This document shows positions 17,332 through 25,423 of a stretch of 41,589 bases of DNA, piece after piece (the first letter of the stretch is position 1; every line of letters begins with the position of its first letter). The notes under the pieces were generated by a model. That model searched no databases and was not told the origin of the DNA. It worked only from the letters and a program-made list of their open reading frames with translations. The DNA lies in NCBI GenBank assembly GCA_944392965.1, contig CALXYM010000018.1:1-41589 (forward strand), written 5' to 3'. Source of the DNA: an uncultured Spirochaetaceae bacterium (GTDB lineage: Bacteria > Spirochaetota > Spirochaetia > Sphaerochaetales > Sphaerochaetaceae). Both the position numbers and the translations under genes were made by a program.

Positions 17332-18191
17332 AGGGGTTTCTATCGTTTCTTACCTCTGTCAAGGGTGAGAGCGAGAATACCAGAATCAGTTATGAGAATG
17401 ATCTGAGACAGTACTGCTCCTATCTTGAAAGGATTGATCTGGAGTATGTGGATGTGTCCGTAAATGATGCGAGGGAGTATGTCCGCTACCTTATGGGGAA
17501 GTACAAGGAGAGGAGCATGCTGCGCAAGCTGAGTGCGCTCAGGATGTTCTATGACTATCTCATGAGAAAGGAAGAGATGGATTTCAATCCTTTTCAGGAC
17601 ATATCACTGAAGCGGAATGAGAAACGGTTACCATCGGTGCTTACCGAAGATGAGGTTGCTCGCCTTTTGGCTCTAAAGGGGGAGGATTTTCTATCACTGA
17701 GGGATCATATTCTCTTTCTTTTCATATATTCAACCGGGGCTCGTATCTCCGAAGCCCTGAGTGTGAACATCTCAGATATTGAGTGGAGAGAAAGGAGGAT
17801 AAAGATAAAAGGGAAGGGAGGAAAGACACGCTTCCTTTTCTTGAACAGGAACGTGGTCCCCGAACTCAATGATTATATCGAGAAAAGAAGGATATACCTT
17901 GAAGGTGTCAGTGAGGAAGCTCTCTTCATCGGAAAGAACAAGGAGCGTCTTTCATTCAGCTCAGCCCATCTTATTTTCGATAATGCACGTGAAAATCTCT
18001 CTTTGGACAAGAATCTTACTCCGCACACACTTCGTCACAGCTTTGCGACACACATGATGGATCGTGGTGCCGATATCCGTTTCATCCAGGAACTGCTGGG
18101 GCATGAGAGTATCTCCACAACGCAGATATATACTCACGTATCATCAAAAAAGCTCAAAAAGGTGTATGATGAGACCCATCCTCATGCCTGA
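17319..18191 (+). CDS. xerC: XerC/XerD-family tyrosine recombinase (second copy)
   Basis: This 290-residue recombinase has an N-terminal core-binding domain (EGFLSFLTSVKGESENTRIS) and a catalytic domain. Visible catalytic residues are Arg in STGARISEA, His-x-x-Arg in [20 protein letters not shown], and Tyr in TTQIYTHVSS. The length is typical for Xer proteins. It lies directly before hslV-hslU, as codV/xerC does in Firmicutes, so XerC is the better guess. It differs from the first copy in most positions, so the pair is probably a true XerCD pair and not a recent duplication. Transcription probably starts at its own ATG. Confidence 0.88.
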   Translation: MQEIEGFLSFLTSVKGESENTRISYENDLRQYCSYLERIDLEYVDVSVNDAREYVRYLMGKYKERSMLRKLSALRMFYDYLMRKEEMDFNPFQDISLKRNEKRLPSVLTEDEVARLLALKGEDFLSLRDHILFLFIYSTGARISEALSVNISDIEWRERRIKIKGKGGKTRFLFLNRNVVPELNDYIEKRRIYLEGVSEEALFIGKNKERLSFSSAHLIFDNARENLSLDKNLTPHTLRHSFATHMMDRGADIRFIQELLGHESISTTQIYTHVSSKKLKKVYDETHPHA

Positions 18192-18195
18192 AGGA

Positions 18196-18224
18196 TTGCC
18201 GTTTTCCTTATAAGAAGTTATTTT
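18196..18224 (+). promoter_or_regulatory. Possible promoter of hslVU
   Basis: TTGCCG (18196-18201), a 17-bp spacer and TATTTT (18219-18224) would start transcription near 18231, giving a short leader containing the Shine-Dalgarno site AGGAGG. The hexamers are only moderate matches. Confidence 0.35.
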
Positions 18225-18249
18225 TTATGTGTGTTTTTAGGAGGAAGTG

Positions 18250-18783
18250 ATGCACGGAACAACTATTATCGCCGTCCGCAAAGATGGGAAGGTTGCCATC
18301 GCCGGTGACGGACAGGCCACGCAGGGAGATACTATCGTAAAAGGAAATACAAGAAAAGTTAGAAGGCTCTACGATGGAAAGATCGTAATCGGATTCGCAG
18401 GGGCCACAGCCGATGCCTTTACGCTTTTTGAGTTATTTGAAGCTAAATTGAAACAGTACAATGGTGATATCACGAGGAGTGCGGTGGAGCTAGCCAAGCA
18501 GTGGAGGATGGACAAACAGCTAAGGAATCTTGAGGCGATGATGCTTGCCAGCGATGGAAAACTCATGTTCCTCATCTCGGGTAATGGGGATGTCCTAGAA
18601 CCGGAGGGGGATGCTATGGCTATCGGAAGCGGAGGAAACTATGCACTCTCTGCGGCAAGGGCTTATCTTGACAGTGGAATTGATCTCACAGCAGAGGAAA
18701 TTGCCCGCCGTGCGCTCAAGATAGCAGGAGATATCTGCATATATACCAACCACAATGTCACATGCGAGGTAATCAATGGATAA
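18250..18783 (+). CDS. hslV: ATP-dependent protease subunit HslV (ClpQ)
   Basis: HslV is the proteasome-like peptidase that works with the HslU unfoldase. The 177-residue protein begins [20 protein letters not shown]. The likely catalytic nucleophile is the first Thr of TTII, exposed after removal of MHG. Other family blocks are [11 protein letters not shown] and [18 protein letters not shown] 18250 has AGGAGG 5 nt upstream, while GTG 18247 is too close to that site. The gene overlaps hslU by 8 nt. Confidence 0.96.
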   Translation: MHGTTIIAVRKDGKVAIAGDGQATQGDTIVKGNTRKVRRLYDGKIVIGFAGATADAFTLFELFEAKLKQYNGDITRSAVELAKQWRMDKQLRNLEAMMLASDGKLMFLISGNGDVLEPEGDAMAIGSGGNYALSAARAYLDSGIDLTAEEIARRALKIAGDICIYTNHNVTCEVING

Positions 18784-20137
18784 GGAAAAAAGACTTGATG
18801 ACATGATGCCAAAGGAGATAGTCAAGGCACTTGATGAATATATAATCGGACAGGAGGATGCCAAGAAACTCATAGCAGTAGCTATCCGCAACCGTGTAAG
18901 GCGTAAGAGGCTGAGTGATGAGATGAAGAGTGAGGTTACTCCGAAGAACATCATCATGATAGGACCTACAGGAGTCGGTAAGACCGAGATCGCACGTAGA
19001 ATTGCTAAGCTGGCGAACGCACCTTTTATAAAGGTTGAGGCTACGAAATACACCGAGGTCGGTTATGTCGGCAGGGATGTAGAATCTATGGTACGTGATC
19101 TCATGGGATCTGCGATCTCCCTTGTCAGAGAGGAGATGTTCAAGCAGAATGAGACTTTAGTCGAAGGTAAGATCGAGGAGCGTCTTCTTGACCTTATAAT
19201 TCCAGCAATCGATGAGGAGAAGAAGGAGAGTGATGTTCAGGTTATCGATGTGAGAAACAGCATGCGCAACCTTCTCCGTTCCGGTGCCCTTGATGATAAG
19301 GAAGTTGAAATGGTCGTTCCTCAGAGTGTCAAGGTCAGTGGTGTCGGTGTCTTTGGCGCTCCCACGGACGGGGCATCCGGCATAGAGCTTGGAAACATCT
19401 TCGAGGACATAAACAACATGTTCTCCTCTAACAAGAATCGTAAGAGGAAGGTAAGTGTCAAGAGGGCACGTGAGATACTCCGTGAAGAGGAGCTTAACAA
19501 GCTCGTTGACAACGACAAGGTGATTGATGAGGCACGTACGAGATGCGAGGAGATGGGAATCATCTTTATTGATGAGATAGATAAGATTGCAAGTAAGGGG
19601 AGTACTAACAATGCCGATGTATCCCGTGAGGGCGTACAGCGTGATATTCTTCCTATAGTTGAGGGTACGAAGGTCTCAACTAAGTGGGGTGTGATCGACA
19701 CTACCAATATCCTCTTCATCGCAGCTGGAGCTTTCAGTATTTCAAAACCTTCAGATCTCATCCCCGAGCTTCAGGGACGTTTCCCTCTCCGAGTGGAGTT
19801 GAAGGATCTTACGAGTGATGATTTTTATCGGATCCTTGTGGAACCGAACAATGCCATCGTAAAGCAGTATAAGGCTCTTTTAGAGACGGAAGGTGTTGAA
19901 CTCGAGTTCACTGATGAGGCGCTTCATCATATCGCTGATATCGCAGCAAAGGCCAATACAAGTGCCGATAACATCGGAGCTAGAAGACTGCACACCGTCA
20001 TGGAGAAGCTTCTTGAGGATCTTTCATTCTCTGCAGAGGAGAAGAAAGGTGAGAGGGTTGAGATTACTGCCGACTATGTGGATAATGAGCTTGGAGATAT
20101 AATCGAGAACCAGGATCTCACAAGGTATATTCTCTGA
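18776..20137 (+). CDS. hslU: HslU (ClpY) ATPase subunit
   Basis: HslU is the AAA+ unfoldase that feeds substrates to HslV. The 453-residue protein has the N-terminal [22 protein letters not shown] block, Walker [10 protein letters not shown] (about 62-70) and the [10 protein letters not shown] pore-loop region. It also has the intermediate domain, Walker [12 protein letters not shown], and the sensor/arginine region [12 protein letters not shown]. The C-terminal end DLTRYIL is the HslU tail that inserts into HslV. It is translationally coupled to hslV. Confidence 0.97.
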   Translation: MDKEKRLDDMMPKEIVKALDEYIIGQEDAKKLIAVAIRNRVRRKRLSDEMKSEVTPKNIIMIGPTGVGKTEIARRIAKLANAPFIKVEATKYTEVGYVGRDVESMVRDLMGSAISLVREEMFKQNETLVEGKIEERLLDLIIPAIDEEKKESDVQVIDVRNSMRNLLRSGALDDKEVEMVVPQSVKVSGVGVFGAPTDGASGIELGNIFEDINNMFSSNKNRKRKVSVKRAREILREEELNKLVDNDKVIDEARTRCEEMGIIFIDEIDKIASKGSTNNADVSREGVQRDILPIVEGTKVSTKWGVIDTTNILFIAAGAFSISKPSDLIPELQGRFPLRVELKDLTSDDFYRILVEPNNAIVKQYKALLETEGVELEFTDEALHHIADIAAKANTSADNIGARRLHTVMEKLLEDLSFSAEEKKGERVEITADYVDNELGDIIENQDLTRYIL

Positions 20138-20149
20138 TAGGTGGTATTT

Positions 20150-21232
20150 ATGAAATATGTGACCATAACTGCTAACAGCTACGAGGAAGCGCTTGCAAAA
20201 GCGGAGCAGGACTATGGTAAGAATATAAGAATCCATTCACGGAGGGATTACTCCGTGGGTGGAGGTCTTTTCTCCAGGAAGAAGAGCAAATGCGATCTCA
20301 CCATCTACCTTCCGGAGGGGTATGATAAGAGGGGTGCTCGTACAGACGAGGAGTCGATCATGGAATTTGAGAAGGAGGCCCGTACTCCTGATCCTGATTC
20401 CCTGAGTGACAAGGAACGGCTTAACACTGAGATCTATAGAGGTTCTTTGGAGAAGATGACGAAGGCTGAGAAGATCTTGAAAGCCAACGACATCTCCGAG
20501 CCTTTATGGTCTGTGCTGCTGAAGGATTTCTCTTTAGAACAGAAGGTTGAGCTTGAGATCGCCAATAGGATAATAGATACAACAGCCCTTAAAAGCGAGA
20601 TAGATAACAAGTATCAGGTACTGCTTGGTCCCACGGGTTCAGGAAAGACCACGACGTGTGCAAAACTCGCCATAAACTATAAGAGGCGAGGGCAGGATGT
20701 GTTCATTATAAGTCTTGACAGCTATCGTGTCGGATCTTTCTATCAGATACAGAAACTTACGGATGCACTGAATATTCCACTTAGAACTGTCAGTGATGAG
20801 GTTGAGTTCAAGACAGCACTGAAGGAAGCTCAGGATTATGGTATCGTGCTTATTGATACTATGGGACTCAGTAAAAGTGATGATGAGCTGAATTTAAAAC
20901 TGAAGGGAATGCTTAATAATCTGAACAGGGCTAATTCCGAGTTCATATTCATAGCTTCTGCTACAACGAAGATCGATGATCTTGAAAGCCTATATGAGAT
21001 TTACTGTACGTATCTCAAGATAGACAGCATAATCGCGAGCAAGGCCGATGAATGTTCTACGATAGGAACTCTTCTTTCCTTCTCTTTCAGGCACAGGCTG
21101 CCTTTTTCCTATATAACGAACGGACAGAGGGTGCCTGAGGATATTGAGAAGGCTGAGAGCCTTGAGGTGCTAAGGTATCTCAATTCTCTCGATCTTGATT
21201 TGAAGAGGTTTTCTCATCAGGTAGCTGATTAG
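20150..21232 (+). CDS. flhF: FlhF-like SRP-family GTPase
   Basis: FlhF is an SRP-type GTPase that sets flagellar position and number. This 360-residue protein has the FlhF B domain (KYVTITANSYEEALAKAEQD, then NIRIHSRRD), an N domain, and a G domain with P-loop GPTGSGKTTTCAKLA. Later motifs are SLDSYRVGSFYQIQ, a G3 motif reading DTMGLS instead of DTAGR, and TKIDDLESL. It ends with a SYITNGQRVPEDI motif typical of FlhF. No flagellar gene is present in the window. ATG 20150 has AGGTGG upstream, and GTG 20141 is the poorer start. The gene sits 12 nt after hslU, where motile spirochaetes may carry flagellar operons. Confidence 0.85.
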   Translation: MKYVTITANSYEEALAKAEQDYGKNIRIHSRRDYSVGGGLFSRKKSKCDLTIYLPEGYDKRGARTDEESIMEFEKEARTPDPDSLSDKERLNTEIYRGSLEKMTKAEKILKANDISEPLWSVLLKDFSLEQKVELEIANRIIDTTALKSEIDNKYQVLLGPTGSGKTTTCAKLAINYKRRGQDVFIISLDSYRVGSFYQIQKLTDALNIPLRTVSDEVEFKTALKEAQDYGIVLIDTMGLSKSDDELNLKLKGMLNNLNRANSEFIFIASATTKIDDLESLYEIYCTYLKIDSIIASKADECSTIGTLLSFSFRHRLPFSYITNGQRVPEDIEKAESLEVLRYLNSLDLDLKRFSHQVAD

Positions 21233-22191
21233 AGCGAGAGCATGGCCTCGAATTCCCTGAGAGAAGAGTCCATCATCTCCTTGTCACTAGAGGATGCGAC
21301 GAGTGCGAATCCTGAACGGTAGTGTATGTTCACATGACGACCATTATTCTCCTTCTTCGTATCCTCAGGGGTAGGGATGTTTTTTTCCCTCTCCGTCTTG
21401 AGTATCGTGTAGGGCCGACCTGACAGGGCTGTTTCTATTGCATCGAAATCAATATCCTCCTCCTTTCCACTGCTGACAGAGAGCGCGTATATCTCACCTG
21501 TGGAATAATCAAGGAGTGAGAGCATGAGATAGTCCTCATCTGACTCTGTGACATAACTGGATACTATGTGATCGGCTATGTATTCCATTCTCTGACTTAA
21601 AGAGAGGGTAATATCTTTTCCTGTTGAGAGCGCTTCTGTGAGTGTGAAAGGTGGATCGAGTATCTCATCGTAGACGCCTTCTGCTGCAAACTCGGATTTC
21701 TCTCCTTCCCGTCCTATCACGATACGCCCATGTTCGGAGAGTGGATAAATCCTCTCTCTCTTCTCTTCAAGGCTGACAAGATGGTCCAGCCTCTCTCTCT
21801 GCAGCATCTGCTTGAAATCCTCCTGCTCAGAGAGCATGATTGAGGAAGTGAGTTCCAACTTTCCACCAAGCCTTATTGCGTTTTCAAGCGTGAGGGCACT
21901 CATCGATGTATAAGGTGCGATGATTGAGGAAAGGCGGCTTACTTCACTTACCCTCTCAGAATTAATCTTGATGACATAGCTGGTTCTGTCCATCGCAAGG
22001 ATATTTCCATTCCTGTCATATATGGAACCTCTGAAATATTCACTTTGGATCTCAGGATCCCTATAGTTCGTGTTTATCACGCCCTCTGAGATATAAAGGG
22101 ATAAGAGCCTAATTATCAATATCATTGAAAGTATCAGCATGCTAAGGAAGATAACAAGTCCTTCCTTATTCGCTTTCCTGTTGTTTGCCAT
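21229..22191 (-). CDS. FtsI-like PBP without the transpeptidase domain
   Basis: This 320-residue protein has an N-terminal membrane helix (about 12-33) followed by the class B PBP dimerisation (pedestal) motif FRGSIYDRNGNILAMDRTSY (53-72). Later it has GKDITLSLSQRMEYIADHIV and LLDYSTGEIYALSVSSG, which match the linker of FtsI/PBP2 (DV.LTID..LQ, then TGEILAMAS). Class B PBPs then have about 300 residues with SxxK, SxN and KTG. These are absent here. The lone SSDK near the C-terminus lacks the expected context. The gene is intact and not fused to neighbours, so it may be a stable scaffold for FtsW. It is transcribed divergently from the LysM-LytM gene and converges with flhF, overlapping by 4 nt. 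Confidence 0.78.
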   Translation of the reverse strand: MANNRKANKEGLVIFLSMLILSMILIIRLLSLYISEGVINTNYRDPEIQSEYFRGSIYDRNGNILAMDRTSYVIKINSERVSEVSRLSSIIAPYTSMSALTLENAIRLGGKLELTSSIMLSEQEDFKQMLQRERLDHLVSLEEKRERIYPLSEHGRIVIGREGEKSEFAAEGVYDEILDPPFTLTEALSTGKDITLSLSQRMEYIADHIVSSYVTESDEDYLMLSLLDYSTGEIYALSVSSGKEEDIDFDAIETALSGRPYTILKTEREKNIPTPEDTKKENNGRHVNIHYRSGFALVASSSDKEMMDSSLREFEAMLSL

Positions 22192-22255
22192 ATTTATACA
22201 TTAAACCTCAAGAAAAAAGAAAATCAATGCTCCTCTTCAAAATCATGAACAATAC

Positions 22256-22264
22256 TGTTATACT
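22256..22264 (+). promoter_or_regulatory. Extended -10 promoter of the LysM-LytM gene
   Basis: TGTTATACT (22256-22264) predicts a start at 22271 and a 20-nt leader carrying GGAAGGGG before ATG 22291. This is an ordinary leadered arrangement with the same TGnTATAnT style of -10. Confidence 0.5.
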
Positions 22265-22290
22265 TCTGGTGATGGAAGGGGTATGAGCTT

Positions 22291-23244
22291 ATGAGTCGTA
22301 ATGATTATGATGACATGGGCCCCGGGTTCTCCCGCAGGGGAGGAGGGGATAACAAGAAGACGTATATCATCTCATTCATGTGTATTTTGATAATTCTCAT
22401 AGCAATACTGCTTTATATCGTATTCCGTCCCTCCGAAGAGGAAGCTGTGGAGGGGGATAGCACTCCGATGACAATCTCTTTGGATATCCCCGAGGTCGAA
22501 CAGGTCCCTGTCGAGAGGAGTTCGATTCCCGTAGTTGAAGAGGAGAAGGACGAAGACGGCTTCTTCACATCCTATACTGTCACATCCACAGATACACTCA
22601 GTTCCATAGCATCCTCTTTTGGCATTTCCCCCACGACGATCAGCCAGGTGAACAACATCCAGGATCAGAGTGGAATAAAAGAAGGCATCTCCCTTACCAT
22701 ACCATCTCTTGATGGAATCCTGTATACGGTAGAAGAGGGGGATACAATCTCATCCTTGATGTCTCGTTACATGGTAAGTGTCAATGAATCAGAGCTTATT
22801 GCTATAAACGGAATAGAAGGGGATCTGAAAGAGGGAGATGTGATATTCATTCCTATTGTCATGGAGAGCAGTGATTCCTCTTTCCTTAGACCTTCTGATG
22901 GTAGCTTAGTATACCGTTTCAATGAGGTATATAATGGCATGCCGTTAAATGGTGTTGCCTTTTCTCAGGAAGCGGGGAGTGCCGTATATGCGATAGCCGA
23001 TGGTTTTGTCATGGATGCAGGAAGCAGCAGCCAGTTTGGACGCTTTGTTACCATCGTCCATCAGGACGGGTTCAAAAGCAGTTACTATTGCCTTGAGGTG
23101 GTGAATGTAAGGGTAGGACAGAGAGTCAAGGCAGGGGATGTCATTGCGACTGTCGGCTCATCCAACCGTTATTTTGAAACTCCGACCCTTTACTTTACAC
23201 TCGAGCAGGGGTCATTAACTCTGGATCCCATGATGTTCTTCTAG
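22291..23244 (+). CDS. LysM protein with degenerate M23 (LytM) domain
   Basis: This 317-residue envelope protein has a membrane anchor at about residues 25-46 and an acidic linker. Two LysM repeats follow (SYTVTSTDTLSSIASSFGIS at about 91-110, and YTVEEGDTISSLMSRYMVS near 147), then a C-terminal LytM/M23 domain. In active M23 peptidases zinc is held by HxxxD and HxH. Here the first site is replaced by NGMPLNGVAF, and the HLHFE motif reads TLYFTLEQ. The catalytic His of the YxHL motif is Cys (SSYYCLEV). The domain is therefore very probably inactive, like EnvC or NlpD, which activate amidases. It is divergent from the truncated FtsI-like gene. Confidence 0.85.
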   Translation: MSRNDYDDMGPGFSRRGGGDNKKTYIISFMCILIILIAILLYIVFRPSEEEAVEGDSTPMTISLDIPEVEQVPVERSSIPVVEEEKDEDGFFTSYTVTSTDTLSSIASSFGISPTTISQVNNIQDQSGIKEGISLTIPSLDGILYTVEEGDTISSLMSRYMVSVNESELIAINGIEGDLKEGDVIFIPIVMESSDSSFLRPSDGSLVYRFNEVYNGMPLNGVAFSQEAGSAVYAIADGFVMDAGSSSQFGRFVTIVHQDGFKSSYYCLEVVNVRVGQRVKAGDVIATVGSSNRYFETPTLYFTLEQGSLTLDPMMFF

Positions 23245-23247
23245 CTT

Positions 23248-24492
23248 TCAGAAAAGGGGAAGAATCAGGCGGGAGATGAAAATGTTTTCTTCTTCCTCCT
23301 GCCTGAAGAGTCCGGAGTTCTTCCTTATTATGGTGAAAACACTTTCCAATCCCGTTCCCCACTTGATGTCTCCCTTTCCATTGAACGTGTTTCTCACTTC
23401 GAGGATAAATGTATTCGAGTTTGTCCTTGCATTCACCTCTGTATATGGATTATCTCCTGATTTTGCAGCATTGATTGCATTCTCAAGCAGGTTCCCAAGC
23501 AGTATCACAAGATCGATATCGTTTATGGCTATATCTTCTGCTACTGTCACATTCGATACGAATTCGACACCTGCATCCCTTGCAAGGCGGGAGGCTATTC
23601 TGAGTTCCGCATTTATGACCCTATTTTCACAGAATGTCGTGAATCCATCGTTCTTTATCAGATTCTCATATTCTCTCAGATAACGTTTCGCACCATCTAA
23701 ATCTCCTTCCTCAAGATATTCATTGAGCATTCTGCTATGATGTCTCAGGTCATGACGATATTGCATGGCCTTTTTCACATAGTTTCTCTCTGTCTCGAGC
23801 TCGGTTGCCAACAGACGCTGGCGGTATTCCTGCCTTTCTTTGTTCCTCTCGTCCTTCAGTAGTATTATCAGTTTGAATATGATCAGGTACGCAGATGTCA
23901 CAAGAATCGTAACCATCGAGAGGATGGCAAGGTAGATGACTTCATTCTTGATGAAGAAGAACGCGGAGAGTGCATATGTGAAAGCGGACAGGCATGCCAC
24001 CGCTGCAAAAAGGGCAAGCTCCGTCCATCCTCTTGATATTTCATGACTAAGATTCAGAAATAGTTTCCGGAGTTTCACGATCAGGATGATTATGAATGTA
24101 AGAGACAGCATGGTTCTGATTAAAAGAGTTGCAAGCTCATTTGATGAGAAAAGGAGGATGGAAATGTACTGGGAAATGCTGACAGCGAGCATGAAGTATA
24201 GAGAATAGGACATGAAGAAAAAGAGGTTTCGCGATAGGGAACCGCTGTTAATGAGACAGAAGAACACGGCATATGTGATAAGCAGGATAAGTCCCAGGAT
24301 AAATGTAGTAGAAAAATTGACGCTGAAATGGAGGATCATAATCACACTTATCATCTCAGATACCAGAAACAGTGGAATCCATAAAAAAAGTGGATGATTG
24401 AATTTGCTTTTCGGTTTGGAAAGCAGATAAAGTGTTATCATATGGGCAAGTATGACGAGAGTCATTCTCAAGATATCGAAAAGAACTTTCAC
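23248..24492 (-). CDS. AgrC-type (SpoOB/GHKL) sensor histidine kinase
   Basis: This 414-residue membrane kinase has about six or seven helices in the first ~215 residues, then a coiled coil. The phosphoacceptor motif YRHDLRHHSRMLNEYL has likely His247, followed by the ATPase domain with N box NLLENAINAAKS and a GTGLESV G box. That set is typical of AgrC/ComD/LytS-like kinases that pair with LytTR regulators. The frame stays open to TTG 24513. I prefer GTG 24492 because GGAGAG lies just upstream. It is divergent from the LytTR response regulator, its likely partner. The stimulus is unknown, and no peptide pheromone gene is visible nearby. It converges with the LytM gene with 3 nt between stops. 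Confidence 0.82.
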   Translation of the reverse strand: MKVLFDILRMTLVILAHMITLYLLSKPKSKFNHPLFLWIPLFLVSEMISVIMILHFSVNFSTTFILGLILLITYAVFFCLINSGSLSRNLFFFMSYSLYFMLAVSISQYISILLFSSNELATLLIRTMLSLTFIIILIVKLRKLFLNLSHEISRGWTELALFAAVACLSAFTYALSAFFFIKNEVIYLAILSMVTILVTSAYLIIFKLIILLKDERNKERQEYRQRLLATELETERNYVKKAMQYRHDLRHHSRMLNEYLEEGDLDGAKRYLREYENLIKNDGFTTFCENRVINAELRIASRLARDAGVEFVSNVTVAEDIAINDIDLVILLGNLLENAINAAKSGDNPYTEVNARTNSNTFILEVRNTFNGKGDIKWGTGLESVFTIIRKNSGLFRQEEEENIFISRLILPLF

Positions 24493-24629
24493 CGGTCTCT
24501 CCACTATAAACAAGAATAAGGTAATTCAAGGCTTCTGTAAGCAGGAAAAAGCATCTTTTTATCGTAAATGGATGATTGTTTATTGATAACAGAGCTTGAA
24601 AACTATTTTTTTCCTTTTGTTTCACCTAA

Positions 24630-24641
24630 TATATTTTAATT
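24630..24641 (+). promoter_or_regulatory. -10 promoter of the LytTR gene, predicted leaderless
   Basis: TATATT (24630-24635) ends exactly 6 nt before ATG 24642, with no Shine-Dalgarno sequence. A T-rich tract lies in the -35 region. Confidence 0.5.
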
Positions 24642-25388
24642 ATGTTGCATATTGCCATCTGTGATGATATAAGCGGACAGTTGGATCTTTTGAAAAGATC
24701 CGTTGATTCATTTTTCAGATTGAAAGGTGGAATCTCCTATTCGCTTGAAACATTCTTCTCTTCAAAAGAACTCCTTCTTTCTTTTGAGAAAGGGAATTCC
24801 TGGGATATTGTTATTCTCGACATCGTGATGCCCGACGTTCTTGGAACGGATGTTGCCCGTATTCTCAGGGAAAGGGGAGAGCAAAGTGCGATAATCTTTA
24901 CCTCGTTCAGCAGTGAATATGCTGTTGAGGCGTTTTCCCTTAATGCACTGCATTATGTCTTGAAACCTTTTAAGGAGGCTGATTTCCATGAGGCTATGGA
25001 AAGGGCAGTGAATACACTCAGTACAAAGATTGGAAAGACACTCATCATACAGATGGAGGATGGCGTTGTTGAAAATGTCAATGTCGATGACATCATATTT
25101 ATAGAGAGCGTCGGTTATAGAAGATGCGTTCATACGAAACATGGAATTTTTGAGGAGATCAAGAAAACGCTCACGCTTTTTCTCGAAGAGCTAGATTCCT
25201 GCTCTCCCGGGCAGTTCATCATCCCATACAGAGGCTATATCATAAACCTTGAAGCTGTAAAAACAATAACCGTCAGGAACATCGTGATGCAGGATGGAAC
25301 GGAAATACTGCTCAAAAGAGGGGATTACAGGAAGATTCGTGATATCTTCTTTAACTGGTCCTTCAGAAAAGAGGGAGGCAGAATATAG
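24642..25388 (+). CDS. LytTR-family response regulator
   Basis: This 248-residue regulator has an N-terminal receiver domain (acidic pair Asp8-Asp9 in AICDDI, likely phosphoacceptor Asp60 in DIVILDIVMPD, and LKPF near residue 110). A C-terminal LytTR DNA-binding domain follows (about 138-245, with DIIFIESVGYR and FIIPYRGYIINLEAVK). Such proteins bind direct repeats upstream of target promoters. The divergent AgrC-type kinase is the probable partner. The mRNA is predicted to be leaderless. A bidirectional hairpin after the gene separates it from secA. Confidence 0.93.
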   Translation: MLHIAICDDISGQLDLLKRSVDSFFRLKGGISYSLETFFSSKELLLSFEKGNSWDIVILDIVMPDVLGTDVARILRERGEQSAIIFTSFSSEYAVEAFSLNALHYVLKPFKEADFHEAMERAVNTLSTKIGKTLIIQMEDGVVENVNVDDIIFIESVGYRRCVHTKHGIFEEIKKTLTLFLEELDSCSPGQFIIPYRGYIINLEAVKTITVRNIVMQDGTEILLKRGDYRKIRDIFFNWSFRKEGGRI

Positions 25389-25392
25389 CAAA

Positions 25393-25410
25393 GGCCGTCT
25401 TTCGACGGCC
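25393..25410. terminator. Hairpin between converging LytTR gene and secA
   Basis: The perfect stem GGCCGTC / GACGGCC with a TTTC loop lies between the two stop codons. On the minus strand it is followed by TTTGCTATATT, a weak U tract for secA. On the plus strand there is no T run. Confidence 0.65.
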
Positions 25411-25423
25411 CTGAATGTATATC

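Noticed and set aside
22192-22203. TAATGT at the leaderless register before the truncated FtsI-like gene (minus strand)
   Set aside because: Only the T, A and final T of the hexamer fit, so a chance match in AT-rich DNA is likely.
24356-24625. 89-residue minus-strand frame near the AgrC-type gene, checked as a possible signal peptide gene
   Set aside because: It overlaps the kinase gene out of frame, lacks a Shine-Dalgarno site at its start, and has no AgrD-like features.
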